Below, one piece after another: positions 43,915 through 53,883 of a stretch of DNA of 64,000 nt. The position numbers and the translations under genes were made by a program. This stretch comes from Aulostomus chinensis (Eukaryota > Chordata > Actinopteri > Syngnathiformes > Aulostomidae), in the NCBI GenBank assembly GCA_037954235.1, contig JBBMOA010000004.1:29996420-30060419 (forward strand). The letters run 5' to 3'. How positions within the stretch are numbered: position 1 is the stretch's first letter; every line of letters starts with the position of its first letter. A model generated the notes under the pieces. It ran no database searches, had not been told where the DNA came from, and saw nothing but the letters and a program-made list of their open reading frames with translations.

Positions 43915-44500
43915 AAACATTTTTCCAGATTTTGATGGGCCAGTACAGCAGGAACTGGGGCTCATTCATGTAGTGGTTTAAATTTGAGCCTGGGTTTCTT
44001 CCCCTGCAAGATAAAACTGGAAAGCATTTTGTTGAATTCAGAAACGGTTTTGAAGGCAGTTTCTCCAGTTGGTCCTGGAACTAGAAAGAGATCTTGTGGT
44101 AGGACATTTATTTTTACTCTATCAATCCTGTGACTCAGACTCAGAAAGGAAATGGAGTTCCATCTTCTTCTATCATCTTCAAGGAGTTCTGGCCCCAATC
44201 CAGGTGGAGGGTTTCCTCCATGTGTTCTGGAGGTGAGTGATTAAAGGTCAGAACCTGTGTTTTAGAATGGAGAATTTCCAGCAGAGCTTCCCAGTGTTTC
44301 AAAGAGTTTTATTAATGCAGGTCCTGTGTTAGGGGGCTCACTTCAATATGTTAAAACATCATCAGCGTCCAGCACCACCTTGTGTTCTTCTCCATTTATG
44401 TGGACACCTTTAATATTTGTGGTCTCTCTCAACCACTGTATGAGGGGCTCGATATAAAGAGCTGGAAGCAGCAGGAACTGGGGGGGCATGTCTCATGGTC
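43915..44500 (-). pseudogene. L1 ORF2 reverse transcriptase fragment
   Basis: Minus-strand pieces match L1 ORF2 in order: ALYIEPLIQWLRE, a degenerate active-site segment ADDVLTY, SEPPNTGPALIKLFETLG, then DRRRWNSISFLSLSHRIDRVK and KMLSSFILQGKKPRLK. Several stops and a frameshift break it. It is the same protein region as 7060-7660 of the L1 at 4229-8997 but from a more GC-rich and older family. Confidence 0.8.
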
Positions 44501-45190
44501 TCTCTTATTTTGATATCCCATTTGTGTCCTATTCTTCCTGTTTTAGTTTGATGTCGAACCTCCCCTCTCATTTTCAGGTTACTTCACTTGCCCTTGTCTT
44601 CTGTTTGCCTGAGTCTCTCGGTGCATCCGAATAGACGTCAGGACTCTGAGAGGGAACGACCTCAGCAGAGACTCCTCTATTTAGAGGAAAGGAGAGCTTA
44701 GAGAACACTTTTTTGACATCATTCAACATCCTCAGGGACGATCGTTTACAAAGTTTGATTTAATATAGGACACATAAAATCACACTACATGAAGCAGGCT
44801 AATGAATAATAAATCAAATATAAAAATGCTTTATTTTAAGATATAAAATATCTTGAGAATATCTGGAGCTTAATTCCAGCAGCAGACCTCCTCAGGTGAT
44901 GGAATTTATATTTGACATGTTTACCATTAAATGAGACACATTTGCAGTCCACTGAAATCTACTTGTGTTCATGGTGAGTTGATTTCAAAACATGAGCTGA
45001 CAGAATCTACGTTTAGGGAGGAACCACCATATCCAGGTGTCTGGACCTTTTAGTAGTCAGAGCCATCAAAGTAGCAGACTAAGCTAGTAGACATTAGCAT
45101 TGAGAAGAAACTGACCAAACACCGCCCTATTGCATTGTGGGAAAATTCTGCTTGGTTTGTGTCCATCAATACACACAAGAAATTTGTCTC
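44501..45190. other. Intergenic, no gene seen
   Basis: No reading frame of note, RNA gene or repeat partner was found in this stretch. Confidence 0.5.
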
Positions 45191-45194
45191 ATGC

Positions 45195-45266
45195 TGCCGT
45201 GACCTGGAGTCGAACCGGGGTTGCTGCGGCCACAACACAGAGTACTAACCACTAAACGATCACGGC
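45195..45266 (-). tRNA. tRNA-His (anticodon GTG)
   Basis: A 72-nt minus-strand tRNA with acceptor GCCGTGA/TCACGGC, anticodon loop TTGTGGC and B box GGTTCGACTCC. One mismatch is in the T-stem. The G at position -1 is added after transcription in eukaryotes, although a G is also encoded here. No T4 run occurs within 45 nt. Confidence 0.88.
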
Positions 45267-45486
45267 CTCCTCAACAGCAGATCGAGCTTCCATGTCTTTG
45301 TCTAAGGTGAGATCAAAGAAAGAATTCTAAGATCAAACACAAAACTCTGAGATCAAAGGTTGAAGTTCCACAATATTCAATTTTAGCTCAGACCCTCTTC
45401 AGGGTGGAACCAGTACAGGAGCTCAGAAGAGACAACTGGACAGCAGCAGGACAGAACAAAGGCTCTCCACAATGGCAGGAGACAGG

Positions 45487-46385
45487 AAACAATTTTCTAT
45501 CATCCAAGTTGTTTCCATCTCTTGGTTTCCTTGTTAGGCTTCCTTATCCATGGAAATATTGATTTGAATATTTTGTTGTGGGCCTCTGGACCTTTTTTTC
45601 GTCAGTAAACCCTCGATTTCAGTTAAAAAATGCTCAAATGAACCTCAAGAAAATCATAGAAATAAACAAAAGGTTGTTGTGTTTCCTGACCATTACTGAG
45701 GGGTGTTAGAACACATCTCTGACATGGATTGGTTTTATTTATTCTTCATTTTAATATGATTAACTATTGTAACATCCATGGTGTTATGGGTCAGTTTCGA
45801 CCCTCATATATTTACCTCAACAAAAAGGAAAAAAAGTCTCTTTTTCAGCAACAGAACTTTAATACAAACACAAAATGAAAAGCAGAACAAGCCAGAACCC
45901 AAAATATGGATTTGCAAGGTCAAACAAACAACAACCAGTCAAGCAAATCAAACCAACAGAAACCAACTACTGGTTCAAAACCAGTAAAAAACAAAAACAG
46001 AGGAAAAGTCTCTGTGTGTAAGAACATGCATGTGTATGTGTGTGTGTTTAGATGTGTGTGTGTGTCAAAAACTGACACACTTCATTTTTTGACAACATGA
46101 GCCAACAGTGGTGGTGTCTGTCAAAGAGGTGGAGCTCTGTCCTTCACCTGCAAGATTTCAGCAGGCAGCTCAGGTCCAGTTTTCTTCACTGTGCCACCAT
46201 GATAAGTTTCCTCCTGAGAAGTTCTTGTCCAAGGTCATAGCTGGTAAAAGAATTGTCACAGTGATACTGGGACCCTGCAGTCCAGTCGTCATATCCAGGA
46301 CCACACTGGACATGGCCGTCTTTGTTTGTTTTGTTGTTGTGCAATGTGAGAGAACGTGACAGACCATTTTATACCAAAGACAGGC

Positions 46386-46416
<31 letters not shown>

Positions 46417-46500
46417 CCATGTTAAATTCTTTTAAATAAATATGTTTCAACCTGCTATTATTTGTATGCTGTATGATTTCTGCAACCCAAGACTAACTAA
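45487..46500. repeat. Blocks F and B, copy 3
   Basis: The stretch matches 26770-27640 and 39290-39595, then continues as in 1600-2280 with a (GT)n tract at 46387-46414. Confidence 0.85.
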
Positions 46501-46639
46501 GGTGGACATACTGCAACCTAAAGTATGGTAATGAGGAGAATGATGAAAAATCCACAAGGTGATCAGAAAATAATAAATGTATTCAGGAAAAAAAAAAAAA
46601 TCTCTGAACATGTATAATGGCAGAATCTGGCAGAACCAC

Positions 46640-46830
46640 AAAGTGTCTCATCAAGAGATCTGTCACATGCGTCTGCTGTGGAGGGTCAATCTGTCCGTCC
46701 ACATTCAGATCAATGATGCAACGACTCTGCTATGAGCAAACTACTCAGGATGAAACAGACCAATGTTGACATCAAGTAGCAACTCAGCAGCTGATCAACA
46801 GAGTCCTAAGAACCAGTAGAGCCTGTTCAT
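46640..46830. repeat. Block M copy 2
   Basis: The block matches 38740-38920. It immediately precedes the intact tRNA-Asn. Confidence 0.8.
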
Positions 46831-46904
46831 CGTCCCTGGGTGGGCTCGAACCACCAGCCTCTCGGTTAACAGCCGAGCGCGCTGACAGATTGCGCCACAG
46901 AGAC
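46831..46904 (-). tRNA. tRNA-Asn (anticodon GTT)
   Basis: A 74-nt minus-strand tRNA with acceptor GTCTCTG/CAGGGAC, anticodon loop CTGTTAA and B box GGTTCGAGCCC. The D-loop ATCTGTCAGC differs from the usual ATCGGTTAGC. Two broken paralogues lie at 2286 and 38921. Confidence 0.87.
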
Positions 46905-47044
46905 TCTGAGTCTCCTGCTTTTCATGAAGAGTTTTCAGGCTAAATTTCAGAGTGTGCGGTCCACACGGCACATGAGGGAACATGAAGGACAGATGAGAGT
47001 CTGACTGTCATGGTGAAAGCCTTCAGCACTAGAACTGAAACAGC

Positions 47045-48430
47045 CCCCACCATCTTAACCACCCCAGACCAAACATCATCGTCCAGCCTCCAACCAGAGG
47101 TCCATCAGTTATCATGGGAGCCACATGTGGAGTCTGGATTCTTTTCTAGAATGAGACGACAATGACAGTCCTGCCAAGTGACATCACTGACATGAATGGA
47201 TGACTTCAGTCACGTGACTGGATGACTTCAGTCACGTGACTGAAGTGCTATGGTTCTTCTGATGAAGGGCGGCATGATGTTTGCTGTCTCAGGCTCCACC
47301 AAATGTCCTCTTTAGGACGCCACAATGTGGCCTCTTCAGTGCTCCATCTTCCCTGCATCGGAGACACAAGGGTTTCTCCTGGTGCCGACCCGATCATCCT
47401 TCTACCGAATGGTGCGGCGATGGATCCTCAGAGGACGCTGGGATCCTTCTTCTCATCAGTGCCACAGTTTTTCATGGAGGGAACAGCAGGAGCTTTTTAG
47501 TCATGTTTTGCTCGGTGTTTCCTGCTCAGAGCATCAGGATCTGTGACGCCATCTTGTGGTAGTGGGTCATCATCTTTTTGTGTGATCGTGGATTCATTTA
47601 TCTGCTATTTCAACACATTCAAGTTCATTATCCCTACATGTCAAAATACATTTGGTGTGGAGTTTTACTTTCTGGCCTCAATCATAATGTGTGAATTTAT
47701 TCTTCATTAACATTTCTCAGCTTTGTAAGTTTATGATATTTTTTCTTCCTCTGTTTTCTATTCCATTATTGTTGATGATTCTATTGCAGGTTTGAGTTCC
47801 CTGTTGACTGAAGCAGAAACAGGAACAAAAAGCTGGAGGTGGTCAGAGCTCCAAGTTGGGACGCTGATATTAAAGTAGGAGATGAACACATCCAGGTTAG
47901 CCATCACTCTCAGAACCTGCTACTTTACCTCTTCAGAATGTAGCAGCATAGCATAGCTTCATCTCACCAGTTAGTGGCCCACTTTGATGTCTGGGATATG
48001 AGGTTAAAGGTTCTTTACAGCTCTGAATGAAGGGTTTATAAAGTGTTAACAATGCCATAAATAACACAAGCATTCAGTAATCCTTGATAAAGGGAGACTC
48101 ACCATCAAGTTGGACAAGTTGAAGAACAAAAGGACTTCTCCACTATCACATTTATCCTCACTGGTCCATACTTGGGGACCTCTGTACTAAATGGAGAGTT
48201 GAGGAAATGGGCTTGTTGTGGCCCTGCGGTCCACAGACCTCCTGTACAGTCACCAAGAACTGGCAGACACAATCGTGATGGAACCAATTATTTTAAAATG
48301 ACAGTAACAAGTAAGAAATAAGGCATTACAGCTTTGAAGGAACTTGTCCAGCACTGGTTTGTGAGTGGGTGTTGTCCTGTATTGGCAGGAAAAACTCCTT
48401 GAAATGTCATGCAAGTTTTTTCTTCAAAAG
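47045..48430. repeat. Block E fragment followed by inverted block D
   Basis: The stretch 47045-47200 matches 25055-25190. The stretch 47250-48120 is the reverse complement of 21720-22600, and 48100-48430 matches 33140-33490. Confidence 0.8.
47198..47246. repeat. CACGTG-centred palindromic tandem
   Basis: Two units of the 22-bp repeat. The second ends in a perfect 22-bp palindrome (47225-47246) centred on CACGTG. Confidence 0.9.
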
Positions 48431-49107
48431 AAATGTGTAAAACATTCAGTAACATCCAGGACCAAAGACAAGAGAGGGCAACGCTCCAGGAGTCTTTGAT
48501 CTCTGAATTCTGTCTTTGATCTCTGAATTCTGTGCATTGATCTCTGAATTCTGTGCATTGATCTCCTGCTTCAGTCTTTGATCTCTGACTGATCCTAAAC
48601 TAATCAAAGGATCACATCAGCATATTGGTCCAGTCTACAGATGGTGATTTTACCAAGTGCACTGCAGCAGTCCTTGTTGCTGTCTGCTGTTGTGTCACAG
48701 CAAAGTAAGGAAACAGCCTGACGGTCCTCAGGAGGAAATTCAACAACCTCCAAAGATGGAGGTGAATCTAGACCTGCACGTGTTTACTGTCCTTGATGAA
48801 CTTGGGCGGTACTCTGGTGCAGGGATGAGCTCATTGAGATGATCTGGGAGCAGTCCTGATGTCAAATGGACAAAATGTTTTTTAAATCTCTAATGACTTG
48901 TTTTAACTGAACCTACTGGATCCTGTGGTGCCTGATGAGGAGACAACTTGGGTACAAAGTTGAAGAGGAGGGTTTTTGGAGGGGAGATGATTTTTTTCCA
49001 GTGTTGTAAATCAAAATAACTACAACGACATGATAGAATTTCTCAAAATGTCCTGACTAAGATGGATTCCAAACCAAATCAGCTGTCACAAGGGAAAGTC
49101 TGCATGT

Positions 49108-49155
<48 letters not shown>

Positions 49156-49449
49156 ACATTCCCAGGGACTAAACCAAACCAATTCCTACTTAACCCTAAG
49201 CTCCACCTCAGTTCCAGATGAAACTGGTTGAACATGGAACCGTCCCACTTGGAACATTTCCATCACCTTCACCACCACTGGAGTATCAACAAAGATTTTG
49301 GTCAACACCAGAATGGTTGAGACAAGACAACATGCTACCAATCCTCTCTCTCTCCCTCATCATCAGCTGCGACAGCCCTTGAAAGAAAACCTTTGACACA
49401 TGGACCTACAGTAGGAGCAGATGTTGTTTCCTCTGGAACAGCAGTGTAA
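48431..49449. repeat. Blocks J and C, copy 2
   Basis: The stretch 48420-48800 matches 33430-33790, and 48870-49449 matches 2810-3935 without the L2 insertion. A CA tract lies at 49111-49152. Four tandem TTTGATCTCTGAATTCTG units lie at about 48497-48590. Confidence 0.85.
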
Positions 49450-49531
49450 CGTTGTTGGCAGGACTCGAACCTGCGCGGGGAGACCCCAATGGATTTCTAG
49501 TCCATCGCCTTAACCACTCGGCCACAACAAC
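49450..49531 (-). tRNA. tRNA-Ser (anticodon AGA)
   Basis: An 82-nt minus-strand class II tRNA nearly identical to 3936-4017. The variable-arm region reads CCCCGCGCAGG, matching the vertebrate consensus better than copy 1. No T4 terminator was seen within 40 nt. Confidence 0.9.
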
Positions 49532-49627
49532 TACACTCCCATGAGCATGAGTAGAGGATTGATATTCAACAATTAATCTTCATTGAAGCACAGTAGATTT
49601 TTTTTATATTCTCACACACACAAACTA

Positions 49628-49629
<2 letters not shown>

Positions 49630-49675
<46 letters not shown>
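49630..49675. repeat. (GT)n microsatellite
   Basis: Paralogous to the tract at 4119-4157 but longer. Confidence 0.95.
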
Positions 49676-49871
49676 AGTGGTTTTGACTGAGTAATGAAGA
49701 GGAGGATTTCTCCATTTTTGTCGTCACTCTGCAACCAATTTTCAGTTTATCTCATAAGAATGAACAAACTTTGACATATTTCTTTCTTTTGTGTGTCAAC
49801 AACTTTGGTCTTGAAAGCTCCTGACAAACACACCACATGTCACACACTCTACACTTTTAATCTGTTGAGAA

Positions 49872-50876
49872 TGTAGACAAATTTATATATATTTGCTTAA
49901 ACTGTAGTTAAATTTATACATACATTCACTTAAAATAGAGTGTAGGACACACAAGGCAGTTGTAATAAAGATGTTTCTGTGGCAGTTCCCAAAGAGGTAG
50001 GAAAGGTTCCAACACTGTATTTAGTTCATCAATGTACTTCTTTAGTGTTCGTAGCGGTACCGGGATCTCCTGCTTATGCATCCCAGGCAGAATCGATGAC
50101 TTAGCTACAAGTCACCTTATTTGACCTCGTGAACATCTGGAAGTAGTAAAAGGTGTTTTACAGAGGGGTCCCACAAATCTCCAAAGCACCAGGATTATTT
50201 GGTGCCATTGTGACTCTAGGAAGGAACTTATAAATACTGGAGACAACACAGATCGACATTCCAAGATATAAGACAACAGAAAAACACTTCCTATCAGCAG
50301 TGAAGCACAGACCAGACTGTTTAGAGTGGACAGGTGAAAAGGTCACAACAGGGAATAGCGGGAGTGTAGCTCATGCTAGCATCACTCCCTCAAGCTAATT
50401 AAGTCAGAACAGAGTCCACAAGAATTTCCATGGTGGGATGAGGCCGTGAAAGATAAGAGCATGGCCGTAAATCGGAAAGAGGTTTTAATCTTCACAGCTG
50501 CAACAACAAGGCCACGATGGACCAGAAGGGACTGGCATGGGGTCAGACAGAAGATCCTGCAACACACATGAAGATCAAAAATACACACTTGCACGCAGAA
50601 GCGATCACATAAGCACCTCCCTGTAACACATAAAAACTGGAGAAGATAGTTAGATCGTTGGACTTCTTGCCCCAACGCCAGGGACGACGCATCTGCGTAT
50701 GCTGACTCCAGCATAGGGGAAGACGATCTCCAGAGCTCTGTATTCTTTCCTGTTAATCTGAATAAATTCTTTTGAACCAACTGGAAGGTGTCCTCTCCGG
50801 ATTTTGAACAGCGCAATACATATACTCTGTGGGTCCTTCTGATTGATTGATGATGACTTGTTGAAAAATTCCTACA
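49872..50876 (+). mobile_element. Solo LTR, 1005 bp
   Basis: The LTR begins TGTAG and ends CTACA. It is flanked by AGAA at 49868-49871 and 50877-50880. The empty site is the block J paralogue at about 33838, where TGTTGAGAACATGAAAC is continuous. It has a TATA box at 50229-50236 and AATAAA at 50761-50766. No coding region is present. It could be from an endogenous retrovirus or a Gypsy-like element. Confidence 0.9.
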
Positions 50877-51028
50877 AGAACATGAAACGTGCGGCCCCAG
50901 TGACCCTGCATGACATTTTTGTCCAATTTAAATTTTGATTCATGACCCAGAACCACTCAAAACCCCAGAAAAATAAAGGTTTTGGTGCATTAAAGACATA
51001 AATAGTAATGTTTCAAGGGGGCTGCATG

Positions 51029-51040
51029 CACAGCAAATTT
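51029..51040 (+). repeat. Left terminal inverted repeat
   Basis: CACAGCAAATTT, matched by the inverse at 57084-57095. Confidence 0.8.
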
Positions 51041-51549
51041 CTGAGTGAAAAAATCTGGAGTTTGACACAAAGCAGTGAAGGAGTAAAAATTTTGGAGTTT
51101 ATTCCCACATTGAGACTCCAGCTCGTGTTAACTGATACTCTTAAGCAATGTGGGAAAAGTCGTACATTCACTGGGTGTTCAGGGCAGTGAATCACCTCCA
51201 CCCCAGAGTTCATTCAACGTTTCTCTCGCTCCTACTTATACAGAGACAGGTACGTGAGCAATTGTACCTCTTAAACCGTTCTTAATGTTGATATGTTTCG
51301 ATTTATGTACTATCAAACTGAATACTGGCCAGGACTAAGTGACTTGTAAGGAAGAACTTCAATTTTCCAACTCTTGCAGAACGTCATCAGTGAGGCAACT
51401 GGGTAAGCGAGCTTCTTCCAGTCCTGCTCATATTTCATGTATTAAATGAACACTGGCTCTTGTCATTCCGTCTGGTGTCGTTAAAAAGTAGTTTTGCTCG
51501 CTTCACGTTCGGTTGTTTATTTTTTATTTCCTGCGCGTGTCGTTTTTAG

Positions 51550-51640
51550 ACGAACTTCTGTCACAACATCGGACTGGACACGCTGCGGCTCGAAGGCTGC
51601 GTGACAGGACACCGGGGCCTTCACGAGAGGAACCTGACAG
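51550..51640 (+). other. Candidate upstream exon of the SAMD3-like gene
   Basis: A polypyrimidine acceptor (CGTTTTTAG) precedes 51550 and a donor (ACAG/GTAACA) follows 51640. The interval is open and in phase with the exon starting at 51833. The local base composition is CG-rich, as expected near a promoter. I could not match its translation to a known N terminus. Confidence 0.4.
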
Positions 51641-51832
51641 GTAACATTAACGCTTCACATTTACCACGAAAAGCTTTGACAAGCAACGCGACCGTGACGT
51701 ACTGTAATTGTGAATCAAATGGTGAAAACACGGTCGGCTAGTCGTGCTAAATAATGTGATTAAATGCAGACTAAGCTAATGGAGAACACCAGTGATAAGA
51801 GTGTGAAGGATCCTCCTCCTCCAGTCTAACAG

Positions 51833-53883
51833 ATACACTGTCCATCACAAGCTTAAGCAGCCCAAGAAGCGACACAAGTGATGCTGGATATCAACTTGCT
51901 CACCCTGATATGGACAGCACCCGTGCAAGAAGTGTAAGTGTAGTGATTTACATACTTGACAGTTTTCTAGTTGGTTAGCGTAACTTAGGATGCAGATTAA
52001 ACTCAGGGGCTACAGATCTTGAAAGCCTCATCCTAAATGATATTTTTTTGTGACAGATTGATGTTTCCTGAAGAAATGATCAGTACTTTTGGTCGCTAAT
52101 TCTTATGATCTTTTTAAAAATCTATTCCAATTAGGTGGTGGAGCAGATTCCGAGCTCAAAGCCAGCAGGGATGACCGTGATTCAGGAGTATGAAGACACG
52201 GGGAGTTTGAAAGATTCAACTCGCCCATTAATGGTGAACATCATTGTGGCTCACATGCGTGAAAAGGAAGGGTAAGAAGCGTGATGCTGGTACCTAAATG
52301 TTCTTTTTTTCAGTGAAGGAAAGAATCTTTTCACAAACAATATTTATGTATTTTAGGAGAGCAGTAGCCAAAACAACCAAGGAGTTTCATGCTCTTGGGA
52401 TTGTGTCACTCTTCCCATCTTTGAAGGATCCATACTCAAAAAAGGGATATGTGAGTTTGCATTGTAAATACAGTGTGAAATCCTGATCTTTTTCAGAATT
52501 TTACCATTTGCTTTCCTTTGAAACTTTAAAATGTCAGAACTCTAACCACAGATATTATTATTTCAGGAACATTTCTATGACATCCAGAGCAACACAGGTT
52601 TCCTTGAGTGGAGGGTGAAGACAGTTCAACGTCAGTCGAAAACTGCATCAACTTCCCACAACAAAGTGATGCGTAAAGGAGGTCCCACATCGTCAAGGAC
52701 AGTTGGTCCCATTGATGACCAGCAATCAGGAGATGGCTGCACGGAAGCAATGTCTCATCTTCACCACACAACTGACTGTGACTTAGTCTTCCAGAAGATG
52801 AGAGAAACATTCCTCTATCGCCAACAGATGATCCATGATCCACAGCAGTCAGCAGACATTCTCCAAATGTTCCCTCGTTTCTTGGACACTAAAGGACTGG
52901 TAGGAAACAAATACGATTTGAATAATATTTCTTAAAATAAATTTTATTCAACTGAGATGATTGTAATGGTTGTTCCCTCCGCTTTACATTAGATTTTGCA
53001 GGATTTCTTGCTGATGTTTGGATGAGAGATTCCATCCAGGTTCCTGGAAAAGTGGACCACCTGCTTTAAAGACAAGATCATCCGAGAGGCCAGGAGCCTG
53101 AGACAGACACCTCTTCTGAAAAAACACCTCAACTCTGCCCTAAATGAAGAGTCTGACACTGCTGATGATGAGCCAGGTCGTATGTTGTTAAGGGTTTGTT
53201 TGCGATATCATAAGTTAGCATACATTTTTAAGCAAATGGGAGTATATCTGATTATTACTGCCGCCTGTTTTTCTTTTAAAATGTAGAGAAAGATATTCTT
53301 AGGTAAAATATATGTTGATTTTTGTCTGCAGAGTGGGACAGTGACATGGCCTCCCTTCTTGTCTTGCTGCATCTGCTTACACCTCAACCAGCTGGACGTA
53401 AGCGGCCAAAAAAGATCAGTGTTGCAGAGGCTGCAGATCATTTAGTTCTATTTCAGAAGGTTTGTAAAAGCCACGTGATCTTTTCCAGTATTTTGTAACA
53501 TTTTTTTCTAGTTAACTGCTTATGTGACAGTGCTTCTCATTGTGTTTCAGGTGTGCCAGAGCTTGGAGGGCCACCTTACCACAGAGCGAAACCCCCAGCC
53601 ATATCTTTTGGCCAGAGGAACCTCACGAGCACAGGTTCTCAGCTTCTACATAGTCTTGGATAGAAAGCTTCTTCCATGTCAGTCAAGTACATCTTTGGGT
53701 GCATTTGATGAGCCGTTCAAGTCTCATTTTGTTTTCAGTCTGAAATATGATGATGCTCTCTCCAGCCTGTACACATTTTTGCAGACTACACTGTACAACA
53801 TTGACATTGGCACAACAGAAGAAACTCCAAGAGTCAAAGAGTTAAGAGCAAAGTTGTTGAACAAGCAGTCGCTAAAATGCTGA
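51833..53883 (+). pseudogene. SAMD3-like gene, seven exons, one stop
   Basis: Exons are 51833-51933, 52135-52271, 52357-52450, 52567-52899, 53002-53176, 53332-53459 and 53551-53883. All have GT-AG junctions and compatible phases. The product matches a family annotated in many fish genomes as sterile alpha motif domain-containing protein 3-like, recalled from characteristic segments: PAGMTVIQEYEDTGSLKDST, LGIVSLFPSLKDPYSKKGY, FPRFLDTKGL, SLGAFDEPFKSHFVF and the C-terminal ETPRVKELRAKLLN. An in-frame TGA at 53023-53025 in the fifth listed exon, just before a conserved FLEKW, truncates it. I see no SAM domain in this part. Its molecular role is unknown. Its position inside the element suggests an accessory transposition protein, by analogy with TNPA. 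Alternative: a host gene captured by, or merely next to, the transposon. Confidence 0.72.
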
